Source: Bacteroidota bacterium
Lineage (GTDB): Bacteria > Bacteroidota > Ignavibacteria > Ignavibacteriales > Melioribacteraceae
Length of the DNA: 39,801 nt
Direction: 5' to 3'
NCBI GenBank assembly: GCA_021820065.1
Contig: JAKAEE010000028.1
Location: 1 to 39,801, forward strand
Shown here one piece after another: positions 23,911 through 33,029 of the stretch. Every line of letters begins with the position of its first letter. Within the stretch, counting starts at the first letter, position 1. The notes below the pieces were generated by a model, which saw only the letters and a program-made list of their open reading frames with translations, was not told the DNA's origin and ran no database searches. The translations under genes and the position numbers were made by a program.

Positions 23911-23999
23911 AATAACCTCCTGATGTGATCCGGCTTCAGTCATTCGGCCAGATCGAGAGCGTCCTCGGAAGGTCCCGCTCTGTTTTTATGTTTTGTTAA
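23911..23999 (-). promoter_or_regulatory. Structured leader of flgE
   Basis: The 89 bases before flgE can fold into two consecutive hairpins ending five bases before the ribosome site. Hairpin 1 (23956-23981): outer stem AGAGCG/CGCTCT, an internal GGA/A bulge, inner stem CCT/AGG and a TCCG (UNCG-class) loop. Hairpin 2 (23927-23954): GATCTGGC/GCCGGATC on the minus strand with a 12-base loop. One pair in hairpin 2 is G-U in the minus-strand RNA but A-C in the opposite RNA, which favours a function in the flgE message. It matches no riboswitch class I know. On the plus strand hairpin 1 is followed by GTTTTTATG, so an antisense terminator is an alternative. Confidence 0.6.
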
Positions 24000-24380
24000 T
24001 TAAACTGCAAATACTACACTATCGATATTTGTAAAAACGTTCTCATTAGAATTTTCAACTTCAACTGCCGTTACAACCGTTTTATTTGGTACGTTAACTA
24101 TGAAAGCGGTTTTATCCATCAAGACAAGTGAATCCTTCGAACCTTTCGCTTCCGCTTTTTGAACTGCCTCTTCAATTCTGTTAATGTCGTTATCGCTTAA
24201 CTGTATGTTGCGCGATTCGAGGCGTTTCATTGCATGATTGGAGAACTTTACCTTTTCCAGTTCCTGCTTGAATATTGCATCGAATTGATTGCTGGCTTCA
24301 CGCCCGATTTTGCGCGAAGCTGTTGCTTCATTTCCTACAATCGGAATAAAAGGAACTGAGACACCGTTAATCTCAGCCAT
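24000..24380 (-). CDS. 'Putative flagellar' family protein between flgD and flgE
   Basis: A 126-residue soluble protein with the recognisable motif VKFSNHAMKRLESRNIQLSD, DINRIEEAVQKAEAKGSKDS and LVLMDKTAFIVNVPNKTVVT. This fits the small flagellar operon protein family (the TIGR02530 type) that sits between flgD and flgE in Firmicutes and others. The exact role is not established; the position suggests a part in hook assembly. It shares one base with the flgD stop. Confidence 0.85.
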   Translation of the reverse strand: MAEINGVSVPFIPIVGNEATASRKIGREASNQFDAIFKQELEKVKFSNHAMKRLESRNIQLSDNDINRIEEAVQKAEAKGSKDSLVLMDKTAFIVNVPNKTVVTAVEVENSNENVFTNIDSVVFAV

Positions 24381-25063
24381 TAATTTCCTCCGTTGTTTGA
24401 ATTTAGTATTTCAAGTATATCGGAAATCGAATATTCAGCGCCGTCAACTAAAAGAACCGTTCCTTGGTTGCCGAAACGAACACCGCCGATGGTTCCCTCT
24501 TTGAAAATATCTGCCGTAATTTTATCTCCGTTACCGTTCAACGCATCAACTTCAAATGTGTATTTACCATCTGGTAATTTTCCACCGTTATTATCGGAAA
24601 GATCCCACGAAACTTTATTCCCTCCCGTTGTACCGGGCACGCCGTCGATAGTCCTTACCAAAGCACCCTGGTCATTATAAATTTTGATCGAAACAGATTG
24701 TGCAGCAGCCGGAAGCGTGTAACCCAGCGTAATCTTCTGCTGCCCCGACAACGTTAACGCATTGCCGCCCATCTTTACATTTTTGCCAATCAGAGTAGCA
24801 ACCAGAGTGTTATTGATCGATTGCGTCAAAGTGTAATTCGAATTGATGCTGTCCTGCATTGATTTATTCAAATTTGTTAACTGTTCCAGCGATGAAAACT
24901 GTGCAAGTTGCGCTGCGTATTGGGTGCCGTCCATTGGATTAAGCGGATCTTGATTTTTCATTTGCTGAATCATCAATTTCAAAAAATCATCTTTACCAAG
25001 AACATTTTTGTTCGGGCTTGTTGGCGTGCCGGTCTGCGCTGCTGTGGTTATTGGATCTACCAT
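24380..25063 (-). CDS. flgD: Hook cap / scaffold protein FlgD
   Basis: A 227-residue FlgD. The N-terminal region has GKDDFLKLMIQQMKNQDPLN, then YAAQLAQFSSLEQLTNLNKS, both strongly conserved. The C-terminal part has the FlgD Ig-like/FlgD_ig pattern (KIYNDQGALVRTIDG, GGNKVSWDLSDNNGGKLPDG). FlgD caps the growing hook and is needed for FlgE polymerisation. It follows fliK by 11 bases. Confidence 0.96.
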   Translation of the reverse strand: MVDPITTAAQTGTPTSPNKNVLGKDDFLKLMIQQMKNQDPLNPMDGTQYAAQLAQFSSLEQLTNLNKSMQDSINSNYTLTQSINNTLVATLIGKNVKMGGNALTLSGQQKITLGYTLPAAAQSVSIKIYNDQGALVRTIDGVPGTTGGNKVSWDLSDNNGGKLPDGKYTFEVDALNGNGDKITADIFKEGTIGGVRFGNQGTVLLVDGAEYSISDILEILNSNNGGN

Positions 25064-25074
25064 GTTTCAATTCC

Positions 25075-27111
25075 TTATGCTAAAAACTCGTATGTATTAT
25101 AACCCATTGATTTCCTCGATATGGGTGAAGCTGTCTTATCAACTATTTCGTTTTTTAAGTCACGGTTGGAAAATTTTTTCTTTGGAACAAACGTTTTTGC
25201 ATTCCGCTGATCGTATTCTGCCAAACTTACGTTAACGTTGTTAAGCTGAATTCCGTTTGATTGAAAATTTTGTTTAAGCTGATCAATATTTGATTGGATA
25301 AATTGTTTTACCTGATCATTCTCTACTTCGATATGAGCATTAAGATTGTTCGCAACCAAGTCAACGGTCAGTTTTACTTTTCCCAAATTTTCCGGCGAAA
25401 GCTGAAAAGTTATTGTCTGCTTCTCGCCTTGCTGAATTACTTTTGAAAACTCCGGTATAATTTCGTTCGTTGTTATAGTTTTAGCCGCATTAGGAAACGA
25501 CTTTAACTCCGAAACGAATAGTGTCTTTTCGGCCCCGGCGCTCGCAGAATTTAGAAGAACGGAATTCTTGAACAAATCATTTGCATTATGTTTTGTCGTA
25601 TCCTTATCATCTTGCTGATTTAACTGCGTATCGTGGACCGCTTGTTTATCCGTCTTGGTATCGTTTAGATCGTTTGCTTTTGCATCGTTCACATTTTTTG
25701 ATGTCTGCTTTTCCTCTTTAATTGATACCTTTATTGCGGATTCTTTATCCAGCGTTGTCTGATCTTCAGCCTGCGAATTCGGTTTTAATGAAACTTTAAC
25801 AAGTGTTTTTTCATTCAGTTCTTTCGATGCTGCAACAGAAGTTGCAAGATCATTCAGCTGTTGAATCGCTTCGTGAACAGATTTATCGCCAAGCTGATTT
25901 TGTGCGTTCGGCAAATTAAAAATCAATGCCGGTTTAGAAATTCGAGAGACTTCAGGCGCATTGTTTGACAATACCGACGCTGTATTCGCAAGCTTCGGCG
26001 TTGCTTCAATTGGTTTTGTCGCTTGATGTGAATAATCTATCGATAATAAGTCACCGTAGGAAAAAGATTTAAGTAGAGTTGATTTCTCTTCAATCGAAAG
26101 GCCCTGCAAAACATTTTTCGGTAAAACGCTTTCCGCAGAAATGTCGTTTGCCGGATTATAGCCAAAAAGAATTTGCTCAACTGGAATTGGTTTCAGCTGC
26201 TGGGTTGCACCGCCAACATTAGAGTCAGCCGCAACTTTGGGAGAATTATCTACAGTATTCAAATCAAGACTGCTTTTGTCAGCAAGATATTTTTCACCTG
26301 AAACAATGGCGGGTGCATCTTTAACCAAAATTTTAGGCTCGCTTCTTGCAAACATGTTAACGGAATCAATCTTTGCCGGAAGTGCAAGAGCTTTCATAAC
26401 ATCTTCGGCGGCTTTAGTTTGTTGCGAAATTTCTACTCTGAATGATGCGTTCGCCTGCCCATCATTATTTATTTTGTCAGAACCGTCCACCAACAATGTT
26501 TTATTGTTTTCTGATGCGGCTGTGCTGAGTGGATTGGAGGAAATCGCTTTGCTGTCTAAAAAACGTGAGAGCCCGGCAGCTCCATTGGCATTTTCTTCCA
26601 CGGTGTTATTGCCTGACAGAGCGGAAATCGTAATCGATAATTTGTTAGTCCCGTCTTCAAAGGTTAGTGTAACCGGAATTTTTGCTTGATCAATATTTTC
26701 GATTTGGTTCAACCCATTCAATTGATTATTCAAAGGCGCAAGCACAAAATTAAAAAGCGCTTGAAGCTGATCTTTCGACAAGACAAGTTCTTTTTTGTTT
26801 TGTTCGGCACTTTTCAAAGCTGCATTTGCTTCGGTCGGCTGAACGTTCTCCGCGTTTACAAAAGCGGAAGTCAACAATGAAATATCGTTAAGCTCTTTCG
26901 CAGAAACTTGAATGGTTAGTTCCGATTTATTTAACGTAGTGTCTGTAACGTTTAAGGAATCACTCGACGGATTATGTGCGCTATCCTGAGATTCCGAGCT
27001 GCACACATTAATAATATCCGAGAATTGAGCCAATGATGATTTTTTCGTGTTCTGCTTAGAAACAGAATCAAAATTGTTCAGCTTATCTATTATCAGCGCG
27101 TTGAATTTCAT
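25075..27111 (-). CDS. fliK: Hook-length control protein FliK
   Basis: A 678-residue protein, long for FliK. About the first 540 residues are low-complexity, rich in Ser, Asn, Lys and Asp, and probably extended as expected for a molecular ruler. The C-terminal domain (about 560-645) is clear: QQGEKQTITFQLSPENLGKV then KLTVDLVANNLNAHIEVEND and an FQSNGIQLNNVNVSL segment, the FlhB-interacting domain. A long ruler may imply a long hook. It overlaps the MotE-like gene by one base. Confidence 0.92.
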   Translation of the reverse strand: MKFNALIIDKLNNFDSVSKQNTKKSSLAQFSDIINVCSSESQDSAHNPSSDSLNVTDTTLNKSELTIQVSAKELNDISLLTSAFVNAENVQPTEANAALKSAEQNKKELVLSKDQLQALFNFVLAPLNNQLNGLNQIENIDQAKIPVTLTFEDGTNKLSITISALSGNNTVEENANGAAGLSRFLDSKAISSNPLSTAASENNKTLLVDGSDKINNDGQANASFRVEISQQTKAAEDVMKALALPAKIDSVNMFARSEPKILVKDAPAIVSGEKYLADKSSLDLNTVDNSPKVAADSNVGGATQQLKPIPVEQILFGYNPANDISAESVLPKNVLQGLSIEEKSTLLKSFSYGDLLSIDYSHQATKPIEATPKLANTASVLSNNAPEVSRISKPALIFNLPNAQNQLGDKSVHEAIQQLNDLATSVAASKELNEKTLVKVSLKPNSQAEDQTTLDKESAIKVSIKEEKQTSKNVNDAKANDLNDTKTDKQAVHDTQLNQQDDKDTTKHNANDLFKNSVLLNSASAGAEKTLFVSELKSFPNAAKTITTNEIIPEFSKVIQQGEKQTITFQLSPENLGKVKLTVDLVANNLNAHIEVENDQVKQFIQSNIDQLKQNFQSNGIQLNNVNVSLAEYDQRNAKTFVPKKKFSNRDLKNEIVDKTASPISRKSMGYNTYEFLA

Positions 27112-27713
27112 CAGTTAAATTTTATTATTCTGGTTGCCACTTCCGGTTTAAATTCAGTCAAAATTTCGGCTGCCTTTCTTTTCTTCATCGAAAAAATAAT
27201 ATCTCTCGCAATATTATCGGAGTAACCCAAAATTACTTTAGCCGCTTTCTTTGCGTCCATTTCTTCATAGAGCTTTACTGTTTTCTTTATCCAGCTTTGG
27301 TATGCCGAATCTCTCAACGTTTTTTGGAATTCTCTTGAAACAACCGCCTTCGGCGATTCTTCCTGCGGTTCTTGCAGCGCTGCAGTTTTTGGTTCAACCT
27401 TTTTTATCTGGGCAGTTGCACTGCTTTTTTTCGTGTTCGCTACAGTATCTTTCGGCACAGTAGTTACAGAATCGGTTTTTGCTATTTGATTTTTGCTTTT
27501 CACCGTATCAACAGGTGCCGGCGGTTCCTTCTGTTTGGGCACGCTGGTCGAATCCGGGACCACCTTAGCAACCTCTGGTGGATTATTCGCAGAAACCGGC
27601 GTGAAGTTGAAAGCAAATATGTTTTGATAGCGTGAATTAAGATAAATCAACGCACCGGTTACCAGAGCAAATACAAGCGCAAACGACAAAATATAAATCA
27701 GTTTTTCTTTCAC
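27111..27713 (-). CDS. MotE-like protein (MgtE-N-type C-terminal domain)
   Basis: A 200-residue protein with one N-terminal membrane helix (about 5-25), a long Pro/Lys/Thr-rich spacer (about 40-130), and a helical C-terminal domain (ETYPICAL feature: YEEMDAKKAAKVILGYSDNI then MKKRKAAEILTEFKPEVATR) like the MgtE N-terminal fold. This plan and the position between fliJ and fliK match the MotE/FlbB-like proteins of flagellar operons, which act in motor or stator organisation. The specific role here is inferred. Confidence 0.75.
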   Translation of the reverse strand: MKEKLIYILSFALVFALVTGALIYLNSRYQNIFAFNFTPVSANNPPEVAKVVPDSTSVPKQKEPPAPVDTVKSKNQIAKTDSVTTVPKDTVANTKKSSATAQIKKVEPKTAALQEPQEESPKAVVSREFQKTLRDSAYQSWIKKTVKLYEEMDAKKAAKVILGYSDNIARDIIFSMKKRKAAEILTEFKPEVATRIIKFN

Positions 27714-28150
27714 GGCTGGTCCCCCTTATGGTTTCTTACAGCAACTTCATTTAAAATTTTCAATTCGTCTCTTCTATCTTCAACTAAAAAATCCTCGTAT
27801 GCATTTTCTTTGAGCGTTTCAAAAGCTTTCACTTCTTTTTTCTTTTCAAGCAATTCTTTTTGTTTCTCTTCCCGTTTTTTGAGCAGCGCATTGATTCTTT
27901 TCTGGATCGAAATAATTTCTTTTTCCAGTTGAACATCGTATGATTTCATACTTTGGTAATCGGCAACTTTAGCCGGTTTCTTTATCATTGAGTCAGCCAA
28001 TCGATTGCGTTCATCCGTAGTTTTACGCAGCTGAATTTTTTGTTCGGCTATCTGCTGGTTTAACCGCGAGATTTCTTCTTCGATTCGTTTCTCAAAAATT
28101 TCTTTTACCTTTTGAACCGATTGAAATCTAAATTTAAATTTGCTCATCAC
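27710..28150 (-). CDS. fliJ: FliJ, export ATPase central stalk
   Basis: A 146-residue, highly charged coiled-coil protein (FKFRFQSVQKVKEIFEKRIE at the start; KKREEKQKELLEKKKEVKAF in the middle). Size, coiled-coil character and position straight after fliI (4-base overlap) identify FliJ, the stalk-like rotor of the FliI hexamer that activates the export gate. Confidence 0.9.
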   Translation of the reverse strand: MMSKFKFRFQSVQKVKEIFEKRIEEEISRLNQQIAEQKIQLRKTTDERNRLADSMIKKPAKVADYQSMKSYDVQLEKEIISIQKRINALLKKREEKQKELLEKKKEVKAFETLKENAYEDFLVEDRRDELKILNEVAVRNHKGDQP

Positions 28151-29487
28151 TCACCCACCGCAACCGGCGCTTCAATTATTTGATAAAGATGTTCAACGGA
28201 TTGATCGTACTTAGCGCGTTCGTACATATCTTGTTTTAGAAATCCTCTAAGCTGATTTATCTTCGAGAGCGCATTATCGATTTCCGGATTGCTGCCTTTC
28301 ACATAAGCGCCAATGTTTATCAGATCTTCCGCTTCTTTATATGTCGCCAAAATTTCATTGAATCTCATCGCTCTTAGATGATGATCATGATCAACTATGT
28401 CCGGCATAACTCTGCTGATACTTTGCAGTGTATCAACCGCCGGAAACTGCCCTTTGTTTGCAAGCTTACGTGAAAGGACAATGTGACCGTCAAGAATCGA
28501 ACGTACCGCATCAGCGATCGGTTCGGTCATGTCATCGCCGTCAACCAGCACTGTGTATAAACCGGTAATGGAACCTTTGTTAGAATTGCCGGCTCTTTCA
28601 AGCAGCTTGGGAAGAAGCGCGAAGACTGATGGAGTATAACCTTTTGTTGTGGGCGGCTCGCCGATTGTTAACCCGATTTCTCTCTGCGCCATCGCAAAAC
28701 GTGTAACCGAATCCATCATCAGCATAACATTTAAACCGAGATCGCTGAAATATTCCGCAATTGTAGTTGCAACGTATGCGCCTTTCATTCTAATCAACGG
28801 AGACTTATCACTTGTGGCGCAAATAACAACAGATTTTCTTAAACCTTCTTCACCCAAATCTTTTTCTATAAACTCGCGCACCTCGCGCCCGCGTTCTCCT
28901 ATCAATGCAATTACGTTAACATCAGCGCTTGTATTTCTTGCAATCATACCAAGTGTAACGCTTTTGCCGACGCCGCTTCCGGAAAAAATTCCAACGCGCT
29001 GTCCCTTCCCAACGGTAAGCAAACCGTCGATTGATCTAATACCGGTTTGAATTGGAATCGTAATTCTTTTCCGTTCCAATGGATTCGGCGGTTCATGAAA
29101 CGATTCTCTGTATGATGAATAATTTATTTCTCCCTTACTGTCTATTGGGTTGCCGATACCGTCTATCACTCGTCCCAGCAGTTCTTTTCCGACGCCGATT
29201 CTAAAACTTTTTCCCGATGCTTTTATTTCGCACGCCGGTGAGATATTATGCACTTCTCCTACCGCGATCGACATAACTTTCCCATTCTTAAAACCGACAA
29301 CTTCAGCTTGACAAATTTCTTTTCCGTTCGGATCAACGACGGTACATATTTCTCCCAGAATAGCATTGGGACCAACGGAAATAATCACCAGACCGATAAC
29401 ATCAATTACCTTCCCGTTCACGCGCAGCGATTCGGTTTTATCGATAACCTTCCGAAATTTTTCCAAAAGATGTTCAGTAATATCCAT
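28147..29487 (-). CDS. fliI: Flagellar export ATPase FliI
   Basis: A 446-residue FliI, the F1-beta-like export ATPase. Walker A is SGSGVGKS (169-176), followed by VIALIGERGREVREFIEKDL, then LMMDSVTRFAMAQREIGLT (Walker B and arginine region) and GEPPTTKGYTPSVFALLPKL. It powers unfolding and entry of substrates with FliH and FliJ. It lies 6 bases after fliH. Confidence 0.97.
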   Translation of the reverse strand: MDITEHLLEKFRKVIDKTESLRVNGKVIDVIGLVIISVGPNAILGEICTVVDPNGKEICQAEVVGFKNGKVMSIAVGEVHNISPACEIKASGKSFRIGVGKELLGRVIDGIGNPIDSKGEINYSSYRESFHEPPNPLERKRITIPIQTGIRSIDGLLTVGKGQRVGIFSGSGVGKSVTLGMIARNTSADVNVIALIGERGREVREFIEKDLGEEGLRKSVVICATSDKSPLIRMKGAYVATTIAEYFSDLGLNVMLMMDSVTRFAMAQREIGLTIGEPPTTKGYTPSVFALLPKLLERAGNSNKGSITGLYTVLVDGDDMTEPIADAVRSILDGHIVLSRKLANKGQFPAVDTLQSISRVMPDIVDHDHHLRAMRFNEILATYKEAEDLINIGAYVKGSNPEIDNALSKINQLRGFLKQDMYERAKYDQSVEHLYQIIEAPVAVGE

Positions 29488-29493
29488 TTCCGA

Positions 29494-30099
29494 TCAAACG
29501 CTTTCTTCTAATTTTTTTCTTAGCTCGTTCAACTGTGTTGAAATTCTTGCATCAACGTTTCCGATTTCGGTTTCGATTAAACATCCGCCTCTTTCAATTC
29601 GCTCTTCTCCTTCAATGCTGATTTTGTTGAAGGAACTGTTGTGAATCAAATTCTTGCTTGCTTCACTCATCTCGTTCAAATCGAGCGGATTGAGTTTTAA
29701 CCGCACTTCGTTTGCACCGATAATTTTGTTGATGGCGGCTTTAATGTTTTCGTTAATTATGGTTTTATCTTCAATTTCGTGTTTAAGAATTTTCTTCGAA
29801 AGTTCATACGCGGTTTGGATTACAAGTTCTTCAAACAATCGTTCCAACTCCAGTAAATGCTCGTCGTGACTTTGCAGGACATTGTAAACTTCTTCATATT
29901 TTCTGTACAGCTTCGAAGAGTAATCCTGTTCCAATTCCCGACTTGCTTTCTGATATCCTTCTTCAAAACCGCTTTTGTAATGTTCTTCAAGCTGGCTTTT
30001 GAACAAATCCGTTTCGTCAACTGTTTGAGGTACGCTGAATCCAGCCACCTTAACTGCAGCTTTCTTCGATCTCGGATTAATTTTTATCACATCAGACAT
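29494..30099 (-). CDS. fliH: FliH, export ATPase regulator
   Basis: A 201-residue FliH. It has an extended N-terminus, a coiled-coil with YKSGFEEGYQKASRELEQDY, and a C-terminal domain with LAYELSKKILKHEI-like sequence and RGGCLIETEIGNVDARISTQ, the conserved FliH/VATPase-E end. It anchors FliI to the C ring. It overlaps fliG by 8 bases. Confidence 0.93.
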   Translation of the reverse strand: MSDVIKINPRSKKAAVKVAGFSVPQTVDETDLFKSQLEEHYKSGFEEGYQKASRELEQDYSSKLYRKYEEVYNVLQSHDEHLLELERLFEELVIQTAYELSKKILKHEIEDKTIINENIKAAINKIIGANEVRLKLNPLDLNEMSEASKNLIHNSSFNKISIEGEERIERGGCLIETEIGNVDARISTQLNELRKKLEESV

Positions 30100-31138
30100 A
30101 TACTTCTTCCGGACTGCCGCGCATGTTGAGCGATATCTCGCCTTGCTCTTCCAGCGATTTAATCACATCAATGATTTTCGCCTGTGCCGCTTCAACTTCT
30201 TTCAGTTTAACCATTCCCATGTACTGCAATTCTTCTTTTAGTAAATCTGCTGCCCGTTCGGACATGTTTTTGAAAATCTTTTCCTTGAGATTTTCGTCGG
30301 CAATTTTGAGAGAGAGCGCAAGATCTTTGCGGTCTATTTCTCTAAGAATTTTTTGAATGTCTTTATCGTTGATGTTTATTATTTCGTCGAAGATGAACAT
30401 GAGCCGTTTCACTTCGTATGCGGTTTCGGCATCCATGTTTTCAATCTTAGTAAGAATCTCTTTTGCAATTCCGACATTAGCTTTATTCAGAATCGTTGCC
30501 AAACATTTTGGTCCGCCAAGTTTTCCGACGGATTGACTCATTGATGAACCGGCAATTTCATCTACAACATGTTCGATCTGCTTCAAAGTTTGAGGTGCAA
30601 TTTTTCCAAGCGTTGCAATTCTAATTGCAACGTCCACGCGGAGCTCCTCCGGCAATTCTTTAAGTGCATTTGCAGTTTGATCGGGCGATAGCTGCGATAA
30701 AATTAACGCCATTGTCTGCGGATGTTCTTTGTTGAGGAAGTTGACCAATTGTGCCGGTTCAGCTTTCTTAAGAACATCGAAACCTTTGAGAGTTGTAAGC
30801 CGCTTAATTTTATCTATCATCTCAATAGCTTTGGAAGGTCCGTATGTCTTCTCAAGCACCGCCTGCGCATAATCCAGACCTCCTTCCAAGACATACTCGC
30901 GCGCAGTCACCATGTTGTAGAAATCTACAATAACGGCGTCTATCACTTTGGAAGGAACATTTTTAAGTTTTGAAATCTCCGCCGTAATAACTTCAACATC
31001 GCCGGAATCCAGATACTTTAGCACCGAAGACGCGGCTTCAACATTGAGCGCAACCATCAGCATTGCGGCTTTTTGCAATCCCGGCACTTCATCTGCGGGA
31101 TTCTTTCGCACTAATTTGTCGTCAGACCTCATCTTCAT
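30092..31138 (-). CDS. fliG: Motor switch protein FliG
   Basis: A 348-residue FliG, which receives torque from MotA. It carries the EHPQT motif at 138-142 within LNKEHPQTMALILSQLSPDQ. The C-terminal torque domain has DIQKILREIDRKDLALSLKI, then NMSERAADLLKEELQYMG. The first ATG lies 17 bases inside fliF; a second in-frame ATG two codons later is equally possible, and neither has a clear ribosome site, so coupling is likely. Confidence 0.96.
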   Translation of the reverse strand: MKMRSDDKLVRKNPADEVPGLQKAAMLMVALNVEAASSVLKYLDSGDVEVITAEISKLKNVPSKVIDAVIVDFYNMVTAREYVLEGGLDYAQAVLEKTYGPSKAIEMIDKIKRLTTLKGFDVLKKAEPAQLVNFLNKEHPQTMALILSQLSPDQTANALKELPEELRVDVAIRIATLGKIAPQTLKQIEHVVDEIAGSSMSQSVGKLGGPKCLATILNKANVGIAKEILTKIENMDAETAYEVKRLMFIFDEIININDKDIQKILREIDRKDLALSLKIADENLKEKIFKNMSERAADLLKEELQYMGMVKLKEVEAAQAKIIDVIKSLEEQGEISLNMRGSPEEVYV

Positions 31139-32735
31139 GCATCCAAGCGTTAATTAGTTTTGCGGCATCCATTGGGTTCTTCGTAACGTAATTAATAATT
31201 TTATCCTGCTGATTCTTTTTCAGCATTGCTTCATCGGAAATTTCATCTTCGATATCACCAACAGGCAAAATCATTTTTTTCTTTTTGGTTGCAAGCATCT
31301 GAGCTACATTGTTTTTCGATTCGCTTGTTCTAGCCGCCGGCGCCATAATTTCTGCCGGAGAAGGATAACTTCCGGTATTAACCGTTCCGATTACAATTCT
31401 TTCGTTCTTAAGCCGCTTCATCAAACTCTTGAGAACAAACATTGATGCAACAATTGCAAAAACGATGAACGCAAGATTTATCCATTCGTTTGCATCATTG
31501 ATAACCGACGACGTACTGACATCCTGAACATTATCAACCGACTTAACTTCGAAAGGAATATCAACGATTGAGAACTGGTCGTTCCTTTGAGCGTCAACAC
31601 CGATTGCGTTTCGAACAATCTCTTCCAGCTTTTTCATTTGATCGGCGGGACGCGGGTCATAAACAGTTTCCGTCTTTTCGCCTTTCTTAATTTCCTTTGG
31701 TATATCATTTATAACCGCGGCAACGCTCAATCGCTTTATGTTTCCGCTTCCTTCAACTACTTTTTGAATGCTCTTACTTACTTCATAATTCGTGAGTGTG
31801 TTGTCGTTGGAATTGGAAGTCGAATCATTCTTTTGTCTTCCGCTGTTGTTGGCTTTAATCGATTGCTCGCTTATTGCAACTTGAGATTCCGGGTCATACT
31901 GTTCCATTGTTTTTTCTACTTGATCAAAATTAAGATCAGCATTTACCTGAATCATTGAATTGCCGTAGCCGAGAACATTATCCAGCATGCTTTGCGCTTT
32001 CTGAACAAGATAATTCTCGACCGATTTTTTTATTTCATATTGCCTCGACGAAGCATACGCAAGCGGACCTTCATCGTTATCGTTATTAAGAATTCTTCCC
32101 CTGGTATCAATGACGGAAACTTTTGCTGGGTCAAGTCCTTCTACGCTACCGCAAAGCAGATTTACAATTGCCTGAATATTTTCTTTTGACGGCATAGAAT
32201 TGTTTTTCAATTTCAGAACTACCGACGCCGTTGGAGATTTTTCCTCCTCTTTAAAAACTGTTTTCTGTGGAATAACAATATGAACACGAACTCCAACAAC
32301 ACCGTCTTGCTGTTGAATAGTTCGGGCGAGTTCTCCTTCCAACGCGCGTTTGTAATTTAATTTCTGCATGAACTCCGACATTCCCATAGTTGTCTTGTCA
32401 AATATTTCGTAACCAATTATTCCCGAACTTGGAATGCCTTTGCCGGCTAGAGTAAGCCGGAGTTCATAAACTTTCTCTCGCGGAACTTTGATTGATTGAC
32501 CGTTATCTTCAATTTTGTAAGGAACTTTCTGCGATGTCAAATGCTCAATGACTTTTGAGGCGTCTTCCTGAGACAATCCGGAGTACAAAGTTGTGTATGT
32601 AGGTTCGTTAAGAACGATAATTAGGAATGCAAGAAACACAACCGTCAGCAATACGCCGATTCCGAGCATCAGCTTTTGTCTTGGATTAAGCTTATTAATA
32701 ATGTTTAGGAATGTCTGTAATGGATTTGTGTTCAT
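31122..32735 (-). CDS. fliF: MS-ring protein FliF
   Basis: A 537-residue FliF forming the MS ring in the inner membrane. Membrane helices lie at about 20-43 and 437-458. The periplasmic part has YTTLYSGLSQEDASKVIEHL, KRALEGELARTIQQQDGVVG and VRVHIVIPQKTVFKEEE. The C-terminal tail carries the FliG-binding end. A few unusual low-complexity Asn/Ser stretches appear near residue 300. It lies two bases after fliE. Confidence 0.96.
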   Translation of the reverse strand: MNTNPLQTFLNIINKLNPRQKLMLGIGVLLTVVFLAFLIIVLNEPTYTTLYSGLSQEDASKVIEHLTSQKVPYKIEDNGQSIKVPREKVYELRLTLAGKGIPSSGIIGYEIFDKTTMGMSEFMQKLNYKRALEGELARTIQQQDGVVGVRVHIVIPQKTVFKEEEKSPTASVVLKLKNNSMPSKENIQAIVNLLCGSVEGLDPAKVSVIDTRGRILNNDNDEGPLAYASSRQYEIKKSVENYLVQKAQSMLDNVLGYGNSMIQVNADLNFDQVEKTMEQYDPESQVAISEQSIKANNSGRQKNDSTSNSNDNTLTNYEVSKSIQKVVEGSGNIKRLSVAAVINDIPKEIKKGEKTETVYDPRPADQMKKLEEIVRNAIGVDAQRNDQFSIVDIPFEVKSVDNVQDVSTSSVINDANEWINLAFIVFAIVASMFVLKSLMKRLKNERIVIGTVNTGSYPSPAEIMAPAARTSESKNNVAQMLATKKKKMILPVGDIEDEISDEAMLKKNQQDKIINYVTKNPMDAAKLINAWMHEDEV

Positions 32736-32737
32736 CG

Positions 32738-33028
32738 TTAGACCGGCATTCTTGTTAATTCTTTAAACATGTCTATTGCTTTGTTTCTGATTTCCATCAG
32801 CAGTTCGAGATTGGTTTTTGCTTTTTCGCCTGCAATCATAACATCGTGCAATTCAACTCCGTTGCCGCTTACAAAATCTTTGACTGCTTTTTGCGAATCC
32901 TGCTGCGATTGATTTACATCGTTGATAAATCCGGTTAATGTGCTGCCGAAATTATCGGCGCCGCTCACTTTAATTTTTTGCGGTTGAATCGGGTTAGGTA
33001 TTAGTTCGCCGAGTCCTTCTATTTTCAT
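32738..33028 (-). CDS. fliE: FliE, MS ring-rod adaptor
   Basis: A 96-residue FliE. The C-terminal two-thirds matches the family: FGSTLTGFINDVNQSQQDSQ, VSGNGVELHDVMIAGEKAKT, LELLMEIRNKAIDMFKELTR. FliE joins the MS ring to the rod and is the first exported component. It lies one base after the small unknown gene and two before fliF. Confidence 0.95.
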   Translation of the reverse strand: MKIEGLGELIPNPIQPQKIKVSGADNFGSTLTGFINDVNQSQQDSQKAVKDFVSGNGVELHDVMIAGEKAKTNLELLMEIRNKAIDMFKELTRMPV

Positions 33029-33029
33029 T

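Noticed and set aside
23956..23990. Plus-strand terminator (hairpin 1 followed by GTTTTTATG)
   Set aside because: No plus-strand gene exists to terminate; kept only as an alternative for an antisense transcript.
23960..23992. Sigma-28-like pattern TAAA-N15-TCCGAGGA before flgE
   Set aside because: Only the TAAA and CCGA cores fit; the rest of the -10 does not, and the bases are better explained by the perfect stem of hairpin 1. It is worth remembering if a transcript start maps nearby.
27111..27713. Assignment of this gene as an MgtE magnesium transporter
   Set aside because: Only the N-terminal MgtE-like helical domain pattern is present; there are no transporter membrane segments, and the flagellar context fits a MotE-like protein.
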